Assembly (NCBI GenBank): GCA_963573385.1 | Contig: CAUYLG010033152.1 | Location: 62,001-126,000, forward strand | Reading direction: 5' to 3' | Length of the DNA stretch: 64,000 nucleotides | Source of the DNA: Cacajao melanocephalus | Lineage: Eukaryota; Chordata; Mammalia; Primates; Pitheciidae | Shown here: piece after piece, positions 24,904 through 38,172 of the stretch | Position numbering within the stretch: the stretch's first letter is position 1 | How the letters are laid out: each line of letters starts with the position of its first letter | Position numbers and translations under genes: made by a program | The notes under the pieces: model-generated | What the model was told of the DNA's origin: nothing | The model's input: only the letters and a program-made list of their open reading frames with translations | Database searches by the model: none

Positions 24904-27900
24904 GGCGCTCTTTTTCTCTCTGTAGCTCAAGATGAACACACTCAACCAGGCAATTATATCATTATATCACAGAGAAATCCAGGTTAGCTGGTGATGTCAT
25001 CGTGTATAAAATTTCGCCTTTGCGGGCAACATTTTCAATCACCTAATCGCTAATGTCTGTTGGGTGTGTGCCCATAGGAAGTTCACGTGCTCGTGGGGTT
25101 AACCGACACCCACAGGAAAGGACTATTTTATTTGCAGCTATCTTTCTTTCGAAGATGTGTTTATGGGGCAGGATGGGTATGTTTATCAAGAAATATGTAG
25201 TCAGTCAGAGTTTCCTGGTTCTAGGAAGCCTTGTTAATATGCTGGTTGAACATTTGAAAGGTGGCTGAATTTCAATGATATGAATAGGTTGTAGAAATAG
25301 TGAGCATTTTGAAATCAAGTTGGATAAAAATGCTACAATACTGCGAGTTATTATGATTTGGTGTTTTTTATTTGCCACTTAATATTTGGTAACAATTAAA
25401 TGCTTTTTACTTTTAATTTATTTCTTAAGGAAAGAATAATTTTACATCATTGATTTAGAAGTAGTTTTCTCTCATGTGCTTTTATAAGGGTATATCTCTG
25501 GATTAGATAATAGTTGAATTAACTTGTGTGTGAGCTAGTACAGTGTTTGGATTTATTTTCAAGTCTGTTTTATGGGTCTTACACTGGATAGTTACTCACC
25601 AAACGTGTGCTCAGATTTTTATTAATGCACACAGTTACGTACATTATTTTATTTCAAGTAAAGAAAGTTTAATACTTTTACCAAAACATATTGCCAGATT
25701 AGAGATGTATATATAGAAAAATTCTGTATACATACTTCCCCTTAACTACCAAGTTTTGATATGTAATGTAAATTAATCTTTATTAGAATACAGTGACTGC
25801 TATACTTAACGAGTTTTTATATACCAAGTATCTGATACATAATTTTTAAAATTTTGGAATTTGCTGTTAATACTTCTTCATTCTTGCATACTAAGGCGAT
25901 TAATCTGAAAGAGTTTTCAAAGCATATGTGTATAAACAGCACTATGTATAGGTCAACAAATTAAGGTTCATTTTGCCAATTTATTGTTTTAAAAGACGTG
26001 AAAAATGTTGTGTTCTTTTTCTGCTTTCGTGTTACCATTATTAAGAAAAGTATACAGCTTAAAGAACTGACACATTTTGTACTTAGAGAAAGCAAGCAAC
26101 ATAAGTTAGATGACATTCTATGGAGTAAGTCTCCATTATGAATTAATAAATAACTTCTTTAAGAAATTCTTGGCCTGACTGTACATAAATAGTTCTGCCA
26201 ACATATAGAGGAAGATTGATTATTAATTATATAATTTCTTTACCAAAAATTAAATGAACAAATATTTGTATTTAAATGTTACCTACTTTCAAAAAACAAT
26301 ACATGACATTTCCCACTGGGGATACAGGTTACTGAAAAGGCATCTTTCAAAGACAAGAAGATAATGGACTTGATTGAAATAGTTGAACTACGTAACGCCA
26401 ATTCAAGAACAAATGGTTTTTCAGAGCATAACGGAGAAAGAACAATTTACTATAGTATGATTTATTCTTCTTACACAATGGCAATGCTTTATCTGAAATG
26501 GCAGAACAAACATAGTAGATATATAAAACAACAAATGGATATTTTATTTCAAGGATATGTCAAGACTCTTTTGTTTCATATATTAGAATATTCTTAATCC
26601 AAGTATTTACCTGAAGACTTAGCTTAAATCCACATCCTTGTTTAGCATGTGTTGATATTATGATCATGTATGTCTCTTACATGCATGTAGTATATTTAGT
26701 ATATATATGATGTATTTGAATATAGCCTTCTGACCCAAAATAATTGCTGTCGCTTTATTATAAGAGTTTTTGAACTCTATTAACGTATTTCAATATGATA
26801 AAATTTAGATTGCAAACTCAACTAGCTACATCTATACTAACAGAAGGGCATTATCGGATACGGAACGAATTAATGTATTGATGTTATAATGACTGCAAAT
26901 ATCTCATGTCAAAAAATAGTATCAAAAGATAGGACTCTAATTTGACAAACAGCATAAAATGTTGTTTTTAAACCATCTCCGTTTCTTACTACCATGAAAA
27001 TGATTTCTAAAAGAAGACTCAACACTTATCATTTCTCCACATGAAAAGAGAATTCTTTTTTAACTTAGCCTTTAGGCATAGGGCTTGAAATTATTGTGAG
27101 TAGATGCCTGAGCACTGTGCAGAGAATGCACAAGAACCTCAAGTTGCCATGTGAAAAGAAGGGAAACTGGTTTGGCTGCTTCATGTCTCAAATTTTATTC
27201 TTGCAGTTCTACATGAAGACAATACTCAAAATCAATTTGAGTGAAAACTATCAAAGTTATTTTCACAATTTTTAAAAGATCCAGTGTCTTGTTGACACTC
27301 TATGAAGGAAAAGTGTTCTAAAAATGATTGAATGTTCCACTGAGTGAAACTCAGTCAAGCTCAGTGAGGCGCTGGGGTCAAATGGGCTCATGAATCACAG
27401 ATAGGAAATGAACTGTGTATTGCATATTTGAAAGTTTAAAAAGAAACATTTGGGATATTTTACCGTAAACAGATTTTGGTTTGATTTTTGGCACATCTTT
27501 TTAAACATCAAGCCTGCAGTTCAGCTGAAATAACTTTTTATATGTATAGCTAAGACCAGATGGCCACGTGCTCCTTTCTTATTTAGATGAGACTTTTCTT
27601 TTCAATAACATCTTTCTTCCTGACCTGCTTAAAAATTCCAGCGAATGAAATCAGCACAGGATTTTCAATTCTAATTGACCATGTGCAGAGGAAGGGCCAG
27701 TAGAGAAATCAGTGGAGGCATTGTGAGGCTCCCTGCCTCAGTTTTGTCTTTGTGTTTTACCCTTACAAGCCAATCTAGATTAATCAAAAGCATTTAATTT
27801 TTATTAATATTAATATAGCTGCAAGATTAATCCTCAATGAAAATTATTTGAGTTGTTTTTTTCTATCATTTTATCACAACCAATTTTTTTAAAGTTATTA

Positions 27901-28268
27901 CTCGCTTACACAGTTTCAACTGTCTGATAAGCACTTTATTGGTTAAAAAATAAAATATTGGTTGAACTAAGATGAAAGAATGATTGTACCTGATTTTTAT
28001 TGTCAATAAAAAACATTATTTTTGAAAGATATATATGCTTTTAAAATTTACCATGAAAATATTCACTACCTAAAATTCTTCATTCGTTATGTGTATAGTC
28101 ATTTTATAAAGAAAAATATATTTATGTAAATTTTATTTGAACTTGGACCAGTAAAAAAATATCAATAATAGAAGGTGACTTCCATATTCACTATAGCTCA
28201 GCGAATTGCATATGTATTAAAAGTGGGCATCTAAGTTCCCAGATTTTTTTTCTTTTTGAGAAATTCTT
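24904..28268. other. Unclassified AT-rich single-copy sequence
   Basis: No gene or repeat is recognised. 27480-27870 contains clustered homeodomain-type words (TAATTG, GATTAA, ATTAAT) and could be a conserved noncoding element. A 7-bp perfect palindrome, ACTGAGT-GAA-ACTCAGT, lies at 27339-27355. Confidence 0.4.
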
Positions 28269-28380
28269 GACTCAAATATTTATCTTTTTAATTTATTTGT
28301 GACTGCAAAGAGTCAAATTCTTTTGACTCAAATATTTATCTTTTTGATTTATTTGTTACTGCAAAGAGTCAAATTCTTTT
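28269..28380. repeat. 56-bp tandem duplication, two copies
   Basis: Unit 1 is 28269-28324 and unit 2 is 28325-28380. They match at 54 of 56 positions. Each unit starts GACTCAAATATT and contains AGAGTCAAATTC near its end, so each also has a short inverted TTGACTC/GAGTCAA pair. Confidence 0.95.
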
Positions 28381-31300
28381 CAAAAAACATTATTGATTCA
28401 AATGGTGAAAATGTTAGATGAATACGAGTTATCTGGATATATTGACATTTGTTTGCCTAATAAAGATAGGAAAAAAACCATGAACCAAAGGTGCATATTT
28501 TAAAAATATATAATAGAGATAAGAAAAAGTCCAAATTAATTATCAGTATTATTGAAAAGTATTGAAGTGGACTCACAGAAATGCTCTATTTGATTTGGTA
28601 TTCTTTGCTCATTCTTCTTCAGGTACCTTATATCTTAAGCAAATCAATTAGTTGTTATAAAATATGTGATGCCTAATCATCAAAAGCCATGTTTTTTCAA
28701 TTGTTTGAAAAATGCAAGTCTTATGAATGATAAGAACAATTAGAATTTTTTCAAACCATAATTTCAGAAGAAACTGAGCTATATTTGTTCATGGGATTTA
28801 CAAATATGAAGGCATGTTCTAAGCCACCAATACACGAAGTCAATTCTTTATGAACATATAAAATTAAATATCTGAGATTATCTTTTTAATATACATGTGT
28901 GTGTATATATAGATATATATTCATTCTATATATAGGGAATAAATTTTATATATATAGTGTGAGTCAATTTGTGCTTCCAAAATATGAGAATTTTCCAATA
29001 TTTGATGATTTCCCCATCTATTTATGAATTATAAAAGCCCATTAGGGAATTAAGGGCAGTGATTTAGCCAATTCGTGTTTTCCTGCCCCAAATAAATACA
29101 ATATTTTTAGAAACTTAAGAAATCAAACACAGTATAAACAAAAACCCCAAGCATAAAAGTATTAAATTATACATATTTCTAGCTTAGCTTTACTTTTAAA
29201 ACTATACATTTTAATAGTGCTGACTCTAACTTTGTAGATTGGAGGTGATGGATAATGGGGTCTTAGGAAAAAATAGTAAAATGACATTGGTGTTATAATT
29301 TCAGATGGTTGAAGCTAAGATGTTCTGAACAGAGGTTTAAATAAGGAATAGAACACTGAGCTCCTCCCATTTTCTCCTTTTCCATGTTACTCTAGAAAAA
29401 TAGGTCTTGATTCTGCAAGATTATATAGACAGTCACAAATATTACATAAAATAAGAAACACTTTTTACTAATCTTTGAAATAAGTTTTTGTACTTTTATT
29501 TGTGTGGGGTCATGGTTGAGATTTACTGCTCTGTTTGTTTTCACGTATCCTGATTCTGTAGGTGAACAGAGCATTAAAAAAAAATAGGGTCGGTTAGGGA
29601 AGCTTTGCAATCGTGCAAAATGTCTGCCTCTTGCTATATCCTCTTTCCTGTTCTCTATGACAATCAGTTGGGGACAGGAATCCTTGAGAAACCCAGGCCT
29701 CTTTTAACTCTCCAGGGATACTATTTCTATCTGTTTTCATTCTCTTTCCAAAGGGTCCTTCTTCAGACTATAGCACACTTTGAACTTCCACCCAGTTTGC
29801 TACGTTCCCAGTCATTTATGCTTAGTTAGGACTTCACCCTTAATTGTGCTGTTTATATTTCACACACAGAGCTGTCTTCTTAAATTTTTATTTTAAAAAT
29901 TTATTTTTAACTATAAGGGAAACAGGGTTAACAGGGTGGACATGACATCAAAAGGATAAATGTAGGGACAGACGCAGATGTCTTTGGCATTCTGAAAATC
30001 TGCAGTGTTGTAGACAGAATAATATGATTACACTGAATTTGATTGGGCAGCTCTCACTTCTGGTTCATGAAGTGGGCCCACTTCAGAGTGGAAGGCTTCT
30101 CTCAACTAATGCACTTGAAGTAGATGCTCGATTCATTCTTGCGGTTCATACTTGATTCAATATATTTCCTGTAGGGAAATTACTGTTTTAACTTAAAGGA
30201 ACTAACTTCTCCTTTAACAATTGTTGGACTAGAAAACAAAACACAAGTATGAAAAGAGGGGATTACATAAATAAGAATATCAGGGTACAAACCGTATCAA
30301 GTCATTTGAAATTAGGAGAATATGTCAAAACTTGGTTATAGACATTTTTATTGTACCTATGAATTACCTAGAAACTCAGGAAAATACAACTACTGTGTGA
30401 CGGGAAAACAGAAGTAAAAATTCCTCATAAGGTTTTAAGTATTAATTTAATTATATCGCTTTAAAAACATTCATAAAAGAGACATCATTCACTGATTTGT
30501 ATAATTGTTTGATTGGCTTGTTACTGTTAGTTATCTATCAGGACATCATTCAAAATATATTGGGAGAAAATGAAACACTCCGTCACTACTGCGGTTATTA
30601 TGAGCCACTTTACAAAGTGCCTCTTGCCCTGAAAAGAGTTAACGATTTAAGCTGACAACAGTGACTATGAGGAAATTCATTCTTTGGTTAGTCTGAGGAC
30701 AGAAAGGGGTTAATTTTTCAAATCTTCGTGAAGGGGGTGGTGGGGGGAAACTCTGGAAGATAAAAACCAAACCAAAGGCTAAGCTGCTAGTGGTTTGGTT
30801 GTATTTATGGATTATACTCCATGTTGAAAAGGGGAAAATCAGAGCTGGAAGATGACGCTGCAGGGGTCGTCTGGACTTTTCACTGAGTCTAAAGTCTATT
30901 TAGTCAATGCTTATTAAGGCCTGGTTTTGACCTTTGCCCTTCTCACTCCTCCCTGTCCCAGGTGCAACATTTCTGCAAGTGCTTGGCCATTATTAGATAC
31001 TATGTGCAAACTTTAAATTGTGGATGGAGAGTGTTGAATGTGACAAATAATCCAGCAGTTATGATGCTCAAATTTTTATGAAAAAGTTTAAAAGTAATAA
31101 AAGTTTTATTAAAAAGTTTAAAAACTCAGAAACAGATCAATTTCCTTTTAGAATTAATAAACAGTGCATATTGCTCTTCTTCAAGATATAACTAAGGCTA
31201 TTCAAGTGCAACTTACATTTAAACCAGATTAGTACATTTGTTGTTAGAATGAATTGTTGTAAGAATGTGTCTAAAATAGTGATTTCTATTTAAGCTACTT

Positions 31301-31899
31301 TACTTTGAGGGGGATATAGAAAACTTTATAAAATTATTTCCTCTACATTTTCACACATACATTTTTAGTAATAAATAATGCTCTTCTATTCCAGGCTTAT
31401 ATTTGTTTAAAGGATTAATTTTACTTTTAAAAATTATAAACTAAGATATGAATACACAACCAATGTTTTTACTAAACAATTTTTACTAAAACATTTTATA
31501 AAATATATTTATGTATTTACATGGTGTTTGATAAATATGAATGAAAATCCATTTATACATATTAATTAATAGATATTTCTAACAAACCATGTGTATCCCT
31601 CTAAAATCTAATATTATAGATAACATGCATAAAACATATAAAATGACTCAATATTAACTGTGTAAACATAAAAAGGGGAAATAAAGTTATCCAAGTATTA
31701 GACTACATTAAAAATATTTAGAATTTTATTTTTCTGCTAAGTGCTTTGTTTAGCAAAGAATTATCTGAATTTTATAAATTCAAGTATTTTAAATACATGC
31801 TTTTGAATTGTGAAGACAGTTAAATATCTAACTTGAGGAAAAGGTTGATTTTAAAATTTCACTGGAGAAATAATACATAAACATTTCTTTTAGCTAGAA
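28381..31899. other. Unclassified AT-rich single-copy sequence
   Basis: No gene is seen. A TA/TG low-complexity run lies at 28889-28956. 30480-30780 is a repeat-free patch with more balanced composition that may be conserved. Confidence 0.45.
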
Positions 31900-32180
31900 T
31901 TTTAAAACATAGAACAAAACTTCATTTAAAATTTTAAACTACACAGAAAAGTAAAAGCAATGTAATATACATATTTATGTTTCTACCACCAAGATTTATA
32001 ATTTTTAGTATTTTGCTATACTTACCACAAATTATTTAGAAAAGAACTATTTATTACAGTTGTAGTTTCCCATCCTCATTTCATATCCAGATTTCCCTCT
32101 GGCTATGGAAGTAATCACTATCTCATAGTTTTCAGCTTATCTTTCCTGTCTCTATTTTTATACTTTAATCATCCGCTTAT
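31900..32180 (-). mobile_element. Old L1M 3' UTR fragment, minus strand
   Basis: Follows the antisense 3' UTR order of old L1M elements: tttctaccaccaagatttat, agtattttgctatacttacc, gtagtttcccatcctcattt, ggaagtaatcactatctcat. Divergent and short. Confidence 0.6.
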
Positions 32181-33774
32181 TAGAAACAATGAAAAGAATG
32201 AGGTATCAAATATAAAATTCCTAACTAGTTTTTAAATTTGTCTTTAAGTTATTGACATGCTTTCAAATAAATATATTAATTGGAAACTGCTTATTAAGAT
32301 ATTTTTAGTTTAAAACTGTAATGCTGGCTAAAGATTTAAATTAAAAGATCTTTCCACCTGCTTCAACTAACTTACATGGTTGCAGAAATTGAGGTACTAT
32401 GCCCCATGCTTTCCTTTATTCAGATTCTTCAGAATTAAATCTGTTACGTTGTAGCTATTTTTATGTTACATAAGGAATTGGTAATATGGTTAAAATATTA
32501 TTCTTCAACATTATTTGTTTCTCCCATTTTTTTGTTTTCAGAAAAAAAGCATGTATTACAGATAGCTTTAGGCATGGGTATTAATTTTCACAGGCCACGC
32601 TCTCATAGGATATTGTAAGGTACTTATTTTAAAATATTATAACAATCTGTAAAAAGTGCCTTTGGTTTGCCAAGAAAATATCACCAACATCATAGTTAAA
32701 GAAAGGGCATTGGTAGTAGGTTTGTTTCTTGGAACTAGATTTTTCTTTACAAAGGGGCAAACACAATTTTGAAAAAGTGTACTGAAACGAAGATCCTTAT
32801 TTGAATAGAGTATTACTGCAGATTTGCATGAACTATGTGGTAATGAATTGCCACACATACCTGTTATGCTCTGTGTCTGTCACGGCATCAGAGTAGAAAT
32901 CTGCATCAGCACCTTTCCTATCATGTATGATCCTAAACATAATCTATAGACAAAACCTTCAGAGGCACAGAAAGGTGAGTTTAAATGATTTGCCCCCTAT
33001 TAATAGTTCCCGTACTAATTAAATTACTTAGGTAGCGACATATCAAGAGATATCTATAGTCAATTTAAAACTAAAGGGAAAAGATGGAAGCAACTATACT
33101 ACCTTGGTGAGATACTTGATATTGCTCTCTACCTACACTATCTTCAACTAACATTTATGAACTACAAGTTATTTCAAAATTGGACAATTAGTATCCACTA
33201 GTAATATTTACTCCAGGCAATGTTTGGGCTAACATGGTCTAAAGATGAAGACAGGAGAATATGAAAGATTCCATTTTTTCTCAGCTTCAGAGAGAGTATA
33301 TTATAACCCTCAATAAATGTGACTCCTGACTTTTTACACTAGATATAAAAATGCCGATACAATGATTTCAACCAGACCGTTTCTCAAAAGAGCATACTAT
33401 TACTATACAATAATATATTTAAAATTCTTTATTCAGTGGAGTTTTGTATGTCAGGTCATTTATTCAAAGACATCAATCACATTTTTACTATAAAAGAAAT
33501 TCAAGACTATGGAAAGCTGATTTTAAAAGTCTTCTTCTTATAATTTGGCCAAAAGAACTTGAAATATATTTACTAAATATTTATTAAATGTTTTTTCTTT
33601 TTCCGGGACATTTGTATCTTTACTAGACTTGAAAAGATACCAATATTCTTTAGTCTAGATAATCACACAGTCAGTATGTCTATTATTTGGGTCTTTTTAA
33701 ATTTTCTTCTCCACAACTCTGGTCAATCCATTAACTATCTTTCAGAATAACTATGTTTGTTTCTCATGGTAAAA
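32181..33774. other. Unclassified AT-rich sequence
   Basis: No gene is seen. A doubtful antisense MIR trace occurs near 32955-32995. Confidence 0.45.
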
Positions 33775-33920
33775 TAGCAAACAAGAAAAGCACTGGGTAA
33801 GGAGTCAGAAGACATGTTATTCAATAGCTGGGTGGCTCTGTTTGGACCTCATTTTCCTTATCAGTAATCTGGAGATGTAGAGCTGGTGGATCTCCAAGGT
33901 CTTAGGATGTATCTCTGCAT
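33775..33920 (+). mobile_element. MIR SINE fragment
   Basis: MIR order on + strand: ggagtcagaagacatg, attcaatagctgggtggctc, gacctcattttccttatcag. Confidence 0.7.
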
Positions 33921-35639
33921 GATTATCTAAAAATGAGACCATTAGCCAATTGATAAATTCTGAGCTCTCAAAATAATCTCTATATTATACATATGCCAAG
34001 TGGTCCATCCTATGTAAAGTGTAGTCTCACTTATACTTATTCAAGGTTGTTCTCTTTTAGTAATTAATTTTCATATTTTAAACAAATTTGTATATGAACT
34101 TTGGGTTTCTATAAGTGTCTTCTGAAAAGCATTCTTCACCAGAATCCACTGATTTCCTCTATGAAGCATCATGTAAAATCACATAGCTTAAAAGGATCTT
34201 ATTCAATTCTGATAATGCATTTCAGATAAGCCAAGTAAAGTCAGGAAACAGCATGGACACTTATTTGTAAAGATTCTTTTGGAGTAGAAATCGTTCTCTG
34301 CAAATTCTGTAATAATATGGAACTATTGGGTAGCTCAAAAAAGAAGGGATTCACTGCAGGATAGATTTTAGCTATTATTACTGAAACCACATGATATGAC
34401 TGCAAGGGTTTTCCAACTGCTGATTTAGACGTTAATACTAAGTTACAAAATGGATGTCGTCAGAGTATTATCAAATTTATTATGTTTTAAGTTAGCACAA
34501 CCATTATTTTTTATTATAGGAAAGTTTATCATTGAGTGTCTTGCCAACACTTTTACCTTGAATTTTATCATTGCAAACATAACTCAGATTTCTTATTTCT
34601 GAATAACTGACAATAAGTTATAAATTCTCTTGCTAATTCAGACTACGCTTTAGGCTTAAGTTGGTTTATGATGATGATGTACATATAATGAAATTCCATC
34701 AGGAAAAAACATAAGAGATTGAACTTATAGATTCCAGTGTCAGAAGTAGCAATAATAATAAAAATCCAAATATCAGGAGTTCAGCGTAAGTAATGGTAGT
34801 CCATGGAGAAACAAAATCACAAGTGAGTTAAAAAAGAATGTAACATGAGTTAAAAATATACTTAAAATATAAATAATTATATTGGCAATATTTTTTCTAA
34901 TAAAGTCTATACAAAAAATTTAATTTATTCATTTATGAAATTCTAATCAATAACTATTTAGATCCTGCCATAGAGCAGACAATTAGAAACAAATATTAAA
35001 ATCAATTTGTCTACCAAAACTATCTCTGGCTCTATCTGTGATTTTCTTCATCCTTCTTTTTTAAAACAATATCGGTTTATGCAACTGATATTTTGTTGTA
35101 TAAGCCCAATCTTTAGGCAGAGGAAAAACGAAGAAAAAAAAACTTAGACATGCAATAGCAGATCATATTAAATAAATATCAAAAGTAGTTTCTTAGTTGA
35201 AAATGTGGGATTAATTATGTAATAAAAATCATGTAAAATTTTAGTAATATTCACTTTAATTAGATTTGGATGTGGTTTGTCATTGCATTAGGCATTCATG
35301 TGTTTATACCACATGCATCTATTAATACACAGGATGTTATTAATAATCATATTTGGACTTGGTAGGAAAAAATTTAATTCTATAGCTTCTGTCAACGTTA
35401 GATTGAGTTTAGGGATCTGAATTTCCCTTCCAACATCTTTTGAAATGGGATGTTAAAAAAAGGAAGAACAGGCCTAGGAGTACCTAATATCAGTGCCTAA
35501 TTATTATCACAAAGTAATCCATAACATTTTTATGGTTAAAATATGGGTCCCTTTTCTTTTAATTTAGGGTAGTGTGTTTAGGAGAGTCAAATCTTAGCAT
35601 TCAAGAGTTTAGTGACCTAGTTTGTGAAATAATATTATT
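33921..35639. other. Unclassified AT-rich sequence
   Basis: No gene or repeat recognised. Confidence 0.5.
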
Positions 35640-35735
35640 TTCTAACAGAAGAGGACCTTAGAGATTACAGGAAGACAATTAAACTGAGGCCTGTGAAGAG
35701 AAGCAAGTAATCTACATTCATATAGTATCTAGAGT
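35640..35735 (-). mobile_element. MIR-like SINE fragment
   Basis: Antisense MIR-type words: agaggaccttagagattaca, aaactgaggcctgtgaagag, caagtaatctacattcat. Confidence 0.55.
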
Positions 35736-36059
35736 GATAAAAGTATAATTCTTTCGATTTCTTGGACTTCCCCTTAAAAATGACTGGGTCAAGGGAAGCA
35801 GAATGCACAATGAACCCATCTGGTTAAAAACGTTAGCCCTGATGGAAGTCCTGCTAAGGATAAAGCTGAGCAATTCATTTTAATAAGAAACATCAGACTT
35901 CCTACAGATGGACATAACCCCTTTGTTACTCAGTTTTCTCATCTGTGAACAGTCATAACAGAACATGCTCTATACATCTCATAATAATAGAAACACTGGT
36001 TAAGTGCTCACTACAAGGAAATCATACAACTATTTATATTGCACCTAATTTTCATAAAA

Positions 36060-36235
36060 TTTCCACGTGGCAAGTCTCCCATTATTATCCCATTTTGGAA
36101 ATGAGGAAACTTGGAAGCAGGGGGGCCAAGTCATAAGCTCAAGATGCTATAATGTCTATGGGGTAGGGCTAGGATTTGAACTCAGAGGCTAGAGGGACTT
36201 TTTAATTCCTGTATCTAACTGCTTTGCTTCATGGC
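36060..36235 (-). mobile_element. MIR SINE fragment, minus strand
   Basis: Antisense MIR: tatcccattttggaaatgag, gaaacttggaagcagg, tagggctaggatttgaactc, taactgctttgcttcatgg. A short + strand MIR-like piece (ctcagttttctcatctgtga) lies just upstream at about 35930. Confidence 0.75.
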
Positions 36236-37420
36236 TTCCCACCATTTTTGTCTTAAAACATGAGATAATAGATGGCGGGAGGGGGAAACATCAAAGTAAT
36301 AAAGCATTTCTCAAATGCAAGATCATATTAATCCTAGAAAGAATGTAGGCTGTATCTCACATTGTCATCGGTAATCAATACTTAGATGCACAGGTCACAC
36401 CTCTATAATAAGTTCCATTACAAGGAAGATTTAAATAGAACATGTATAAGTACAATGGAAAAGTCTATTTGTTTTACTTATTTATTTAAAATTCCTGTAT
36501 ACTAAACTCTCTTAAAACTCACCATAATAAGATTTGACCTGTGTGGATAATACACTTTTCATTTCCACACCACTTACATATATTTTTTATAAAATATAAA
36601 AATTCCTATGGCTCATCAGTTTACCATTTTTATCTCCTTTACCTGTTCAACACGTTATATTCTGCTGTTCCCTCTAAATAGAACTAGTGTTTCAAAAAAT
36701 ATACCAAAAATGGTGGCAAATTTAAAAAAATAATCTCACAGTATTTTAGTAAATGTGCTGAGCTTGGCTACAAGACAGTTCACAGTAGCACGGAAGTCCA
36801 GCCTGTAGTGGCTTCCAACCAAATGAATGTAGCCACCAATAATCCTTACAAAAGGATAAAACTGAGTTCAAGGACAGTGTTATCAAATTGTCACAATGTA
36901 GTCACTTTATAATCAATCTCAAATGTTTACTGAATGTTAGCTCTGGAGAAGTCATTGGGTACCAACATAATTCATGTTCTCATGGTTTAAAAAAGAAAAT
37001 CTGTAGACAGTCTCAATCTTGGATCAGGGTTAATGGAGTCTGTCAAGAATTAAAAATATGTACTTAGAAATCTAAAAATCTCACACCTCTCAATTTTTTT
37101 GGCATTTTCTAAAATTTCCATAAACAACTAAATTTTGGTTTAGTTAGAGACTTGGTTGGACTCACAGGTCCTCCTCTTCTCTCTTATGACTCTTTAAGCA
37201 TGAATCAACTGAAAGTTACTAGATGTGAAAGTGTGACTCAAATCAACTTCTCTCTTGGAGAAGAAATGTTAAGTCATTTCCCGAAAATTTTTTGGTTCCC
37301 AGCTTTCTAAAAAAAAATGATAGTTCTTGATTTTATGTCTGGTAGTGAAACTCACTGCAGAAACTCATATATTCCATAAAGAACAGAAGAACAGTTTTTA
37401 TTATTTGCTAGATCTGAAAA
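36236..37420. other. Unclassified AT-rich sequence
   Basis: No gene or repeat recognised. Confidence 0.5.
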
Positions 37421-37476
37421 TATATATACATATATATACATGTGTGTGTATATATTTGTATATATATATATATATT
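37421..37476. repeat. (TA)n-rich low-complexity tract with TG core
   Basis: TA repeats broken by a short TGTGTGTG core. Confidence 0.9.
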
Positions 37477-37850
37477 TCACTTGGAATATCTTCATTTTGA
37501 AGGTATCCACTATTTTAAAACACGTCTCTAGTGTGTTTATATGCAGTTTCAGCCTACTATGGTAGAACTTTTATTGAAGGTCAAAGGCAACATAATAGTA
37601 GGGAACAGGAAGCAATTGTGGCAAAGTTCTCTAGAGTATTGCCCTAACTTCTAAGAAATTCTACAATAAATTTGAACTTGTCTGCTGAAATCATGCCGAC
37701 AATCCTGAAGAATTTCCATTATTTATCCCTGAAAAACTAATCCATGTTTTATATGTTATTGAGTAGTCACTGCAAAAGTCATTAAAGAAACACAGAAACT
37801 ATTATTAGAAACGTGTTGTTTATGCTTTCTGTTTGTTTGTGTTTGGTGTT

Positions 37851-37940
37851 GAGACAGGGTCTTGCTCTGTCACCCAGGCTGGAACTCCTGGCCTCAAGTG
37901 ATCCTCCACTATGACCTTCCAAAGTGCTGGGATTGTAGTG
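37851..37940 (-). mobile_element. Alu fragment, minus strand, internally deleted
   Basis: Starts as a reversed Alu 3' end (gagacagggtcttgctctgt, cacccaggctgg), then jumps at the CAGGCTGG word directly to the left arm (aactcctggcctcaagtgat) and ends at gctgggattgtagtg. Because CAGGCTGG occurs in both Alu arms, deletion between them explains the join. Confidence 0.85.
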
Positions 37941-38172
37941 GAGGAGTTTGAGACCAGAATGGCCAAGATGGTGAAACCCCATCTCTACTAAAAATATAAA
38001 AATTAGCCGGGCATGGTGGTGTGCACCTGTAGTGACAGCTACTGAGGCGGCTGAGGCAGGAGAATTGCTTGAAGGTTATAGTTACCTGAGATCATGCCAC
38101 TGCACTCCAGCCTGGGCAACAGAGTGAGACTCCATCTAAAAAATAAATAAATAAAATAAAAATAAAAATAAA
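37941..38172 (+). mobile_element. Alu fragment, plus strand, 5'-truncated, with (AAATA)n tail
   Basis: Begins inside the left arm (gaggagtttgagaccagaat) right against the reversed Alu at 37851-37940, giving a head-to-head pair. It runs to cctgggcaacagagtgagac and an A-rich tail of aaata units. It carries unusual variants (tagtgacagctactgagg in place of a CCCAGCTACTCGG-type sequence) shared with the Alu at 41499-41686. Confidence 0.9.

Noticed and set aside
27339..27355. 7-bp perfect palindrome ACTGAGT-GAA-ACTCAGT
   Set aside because: Too short to be significant in a 64-kb window.
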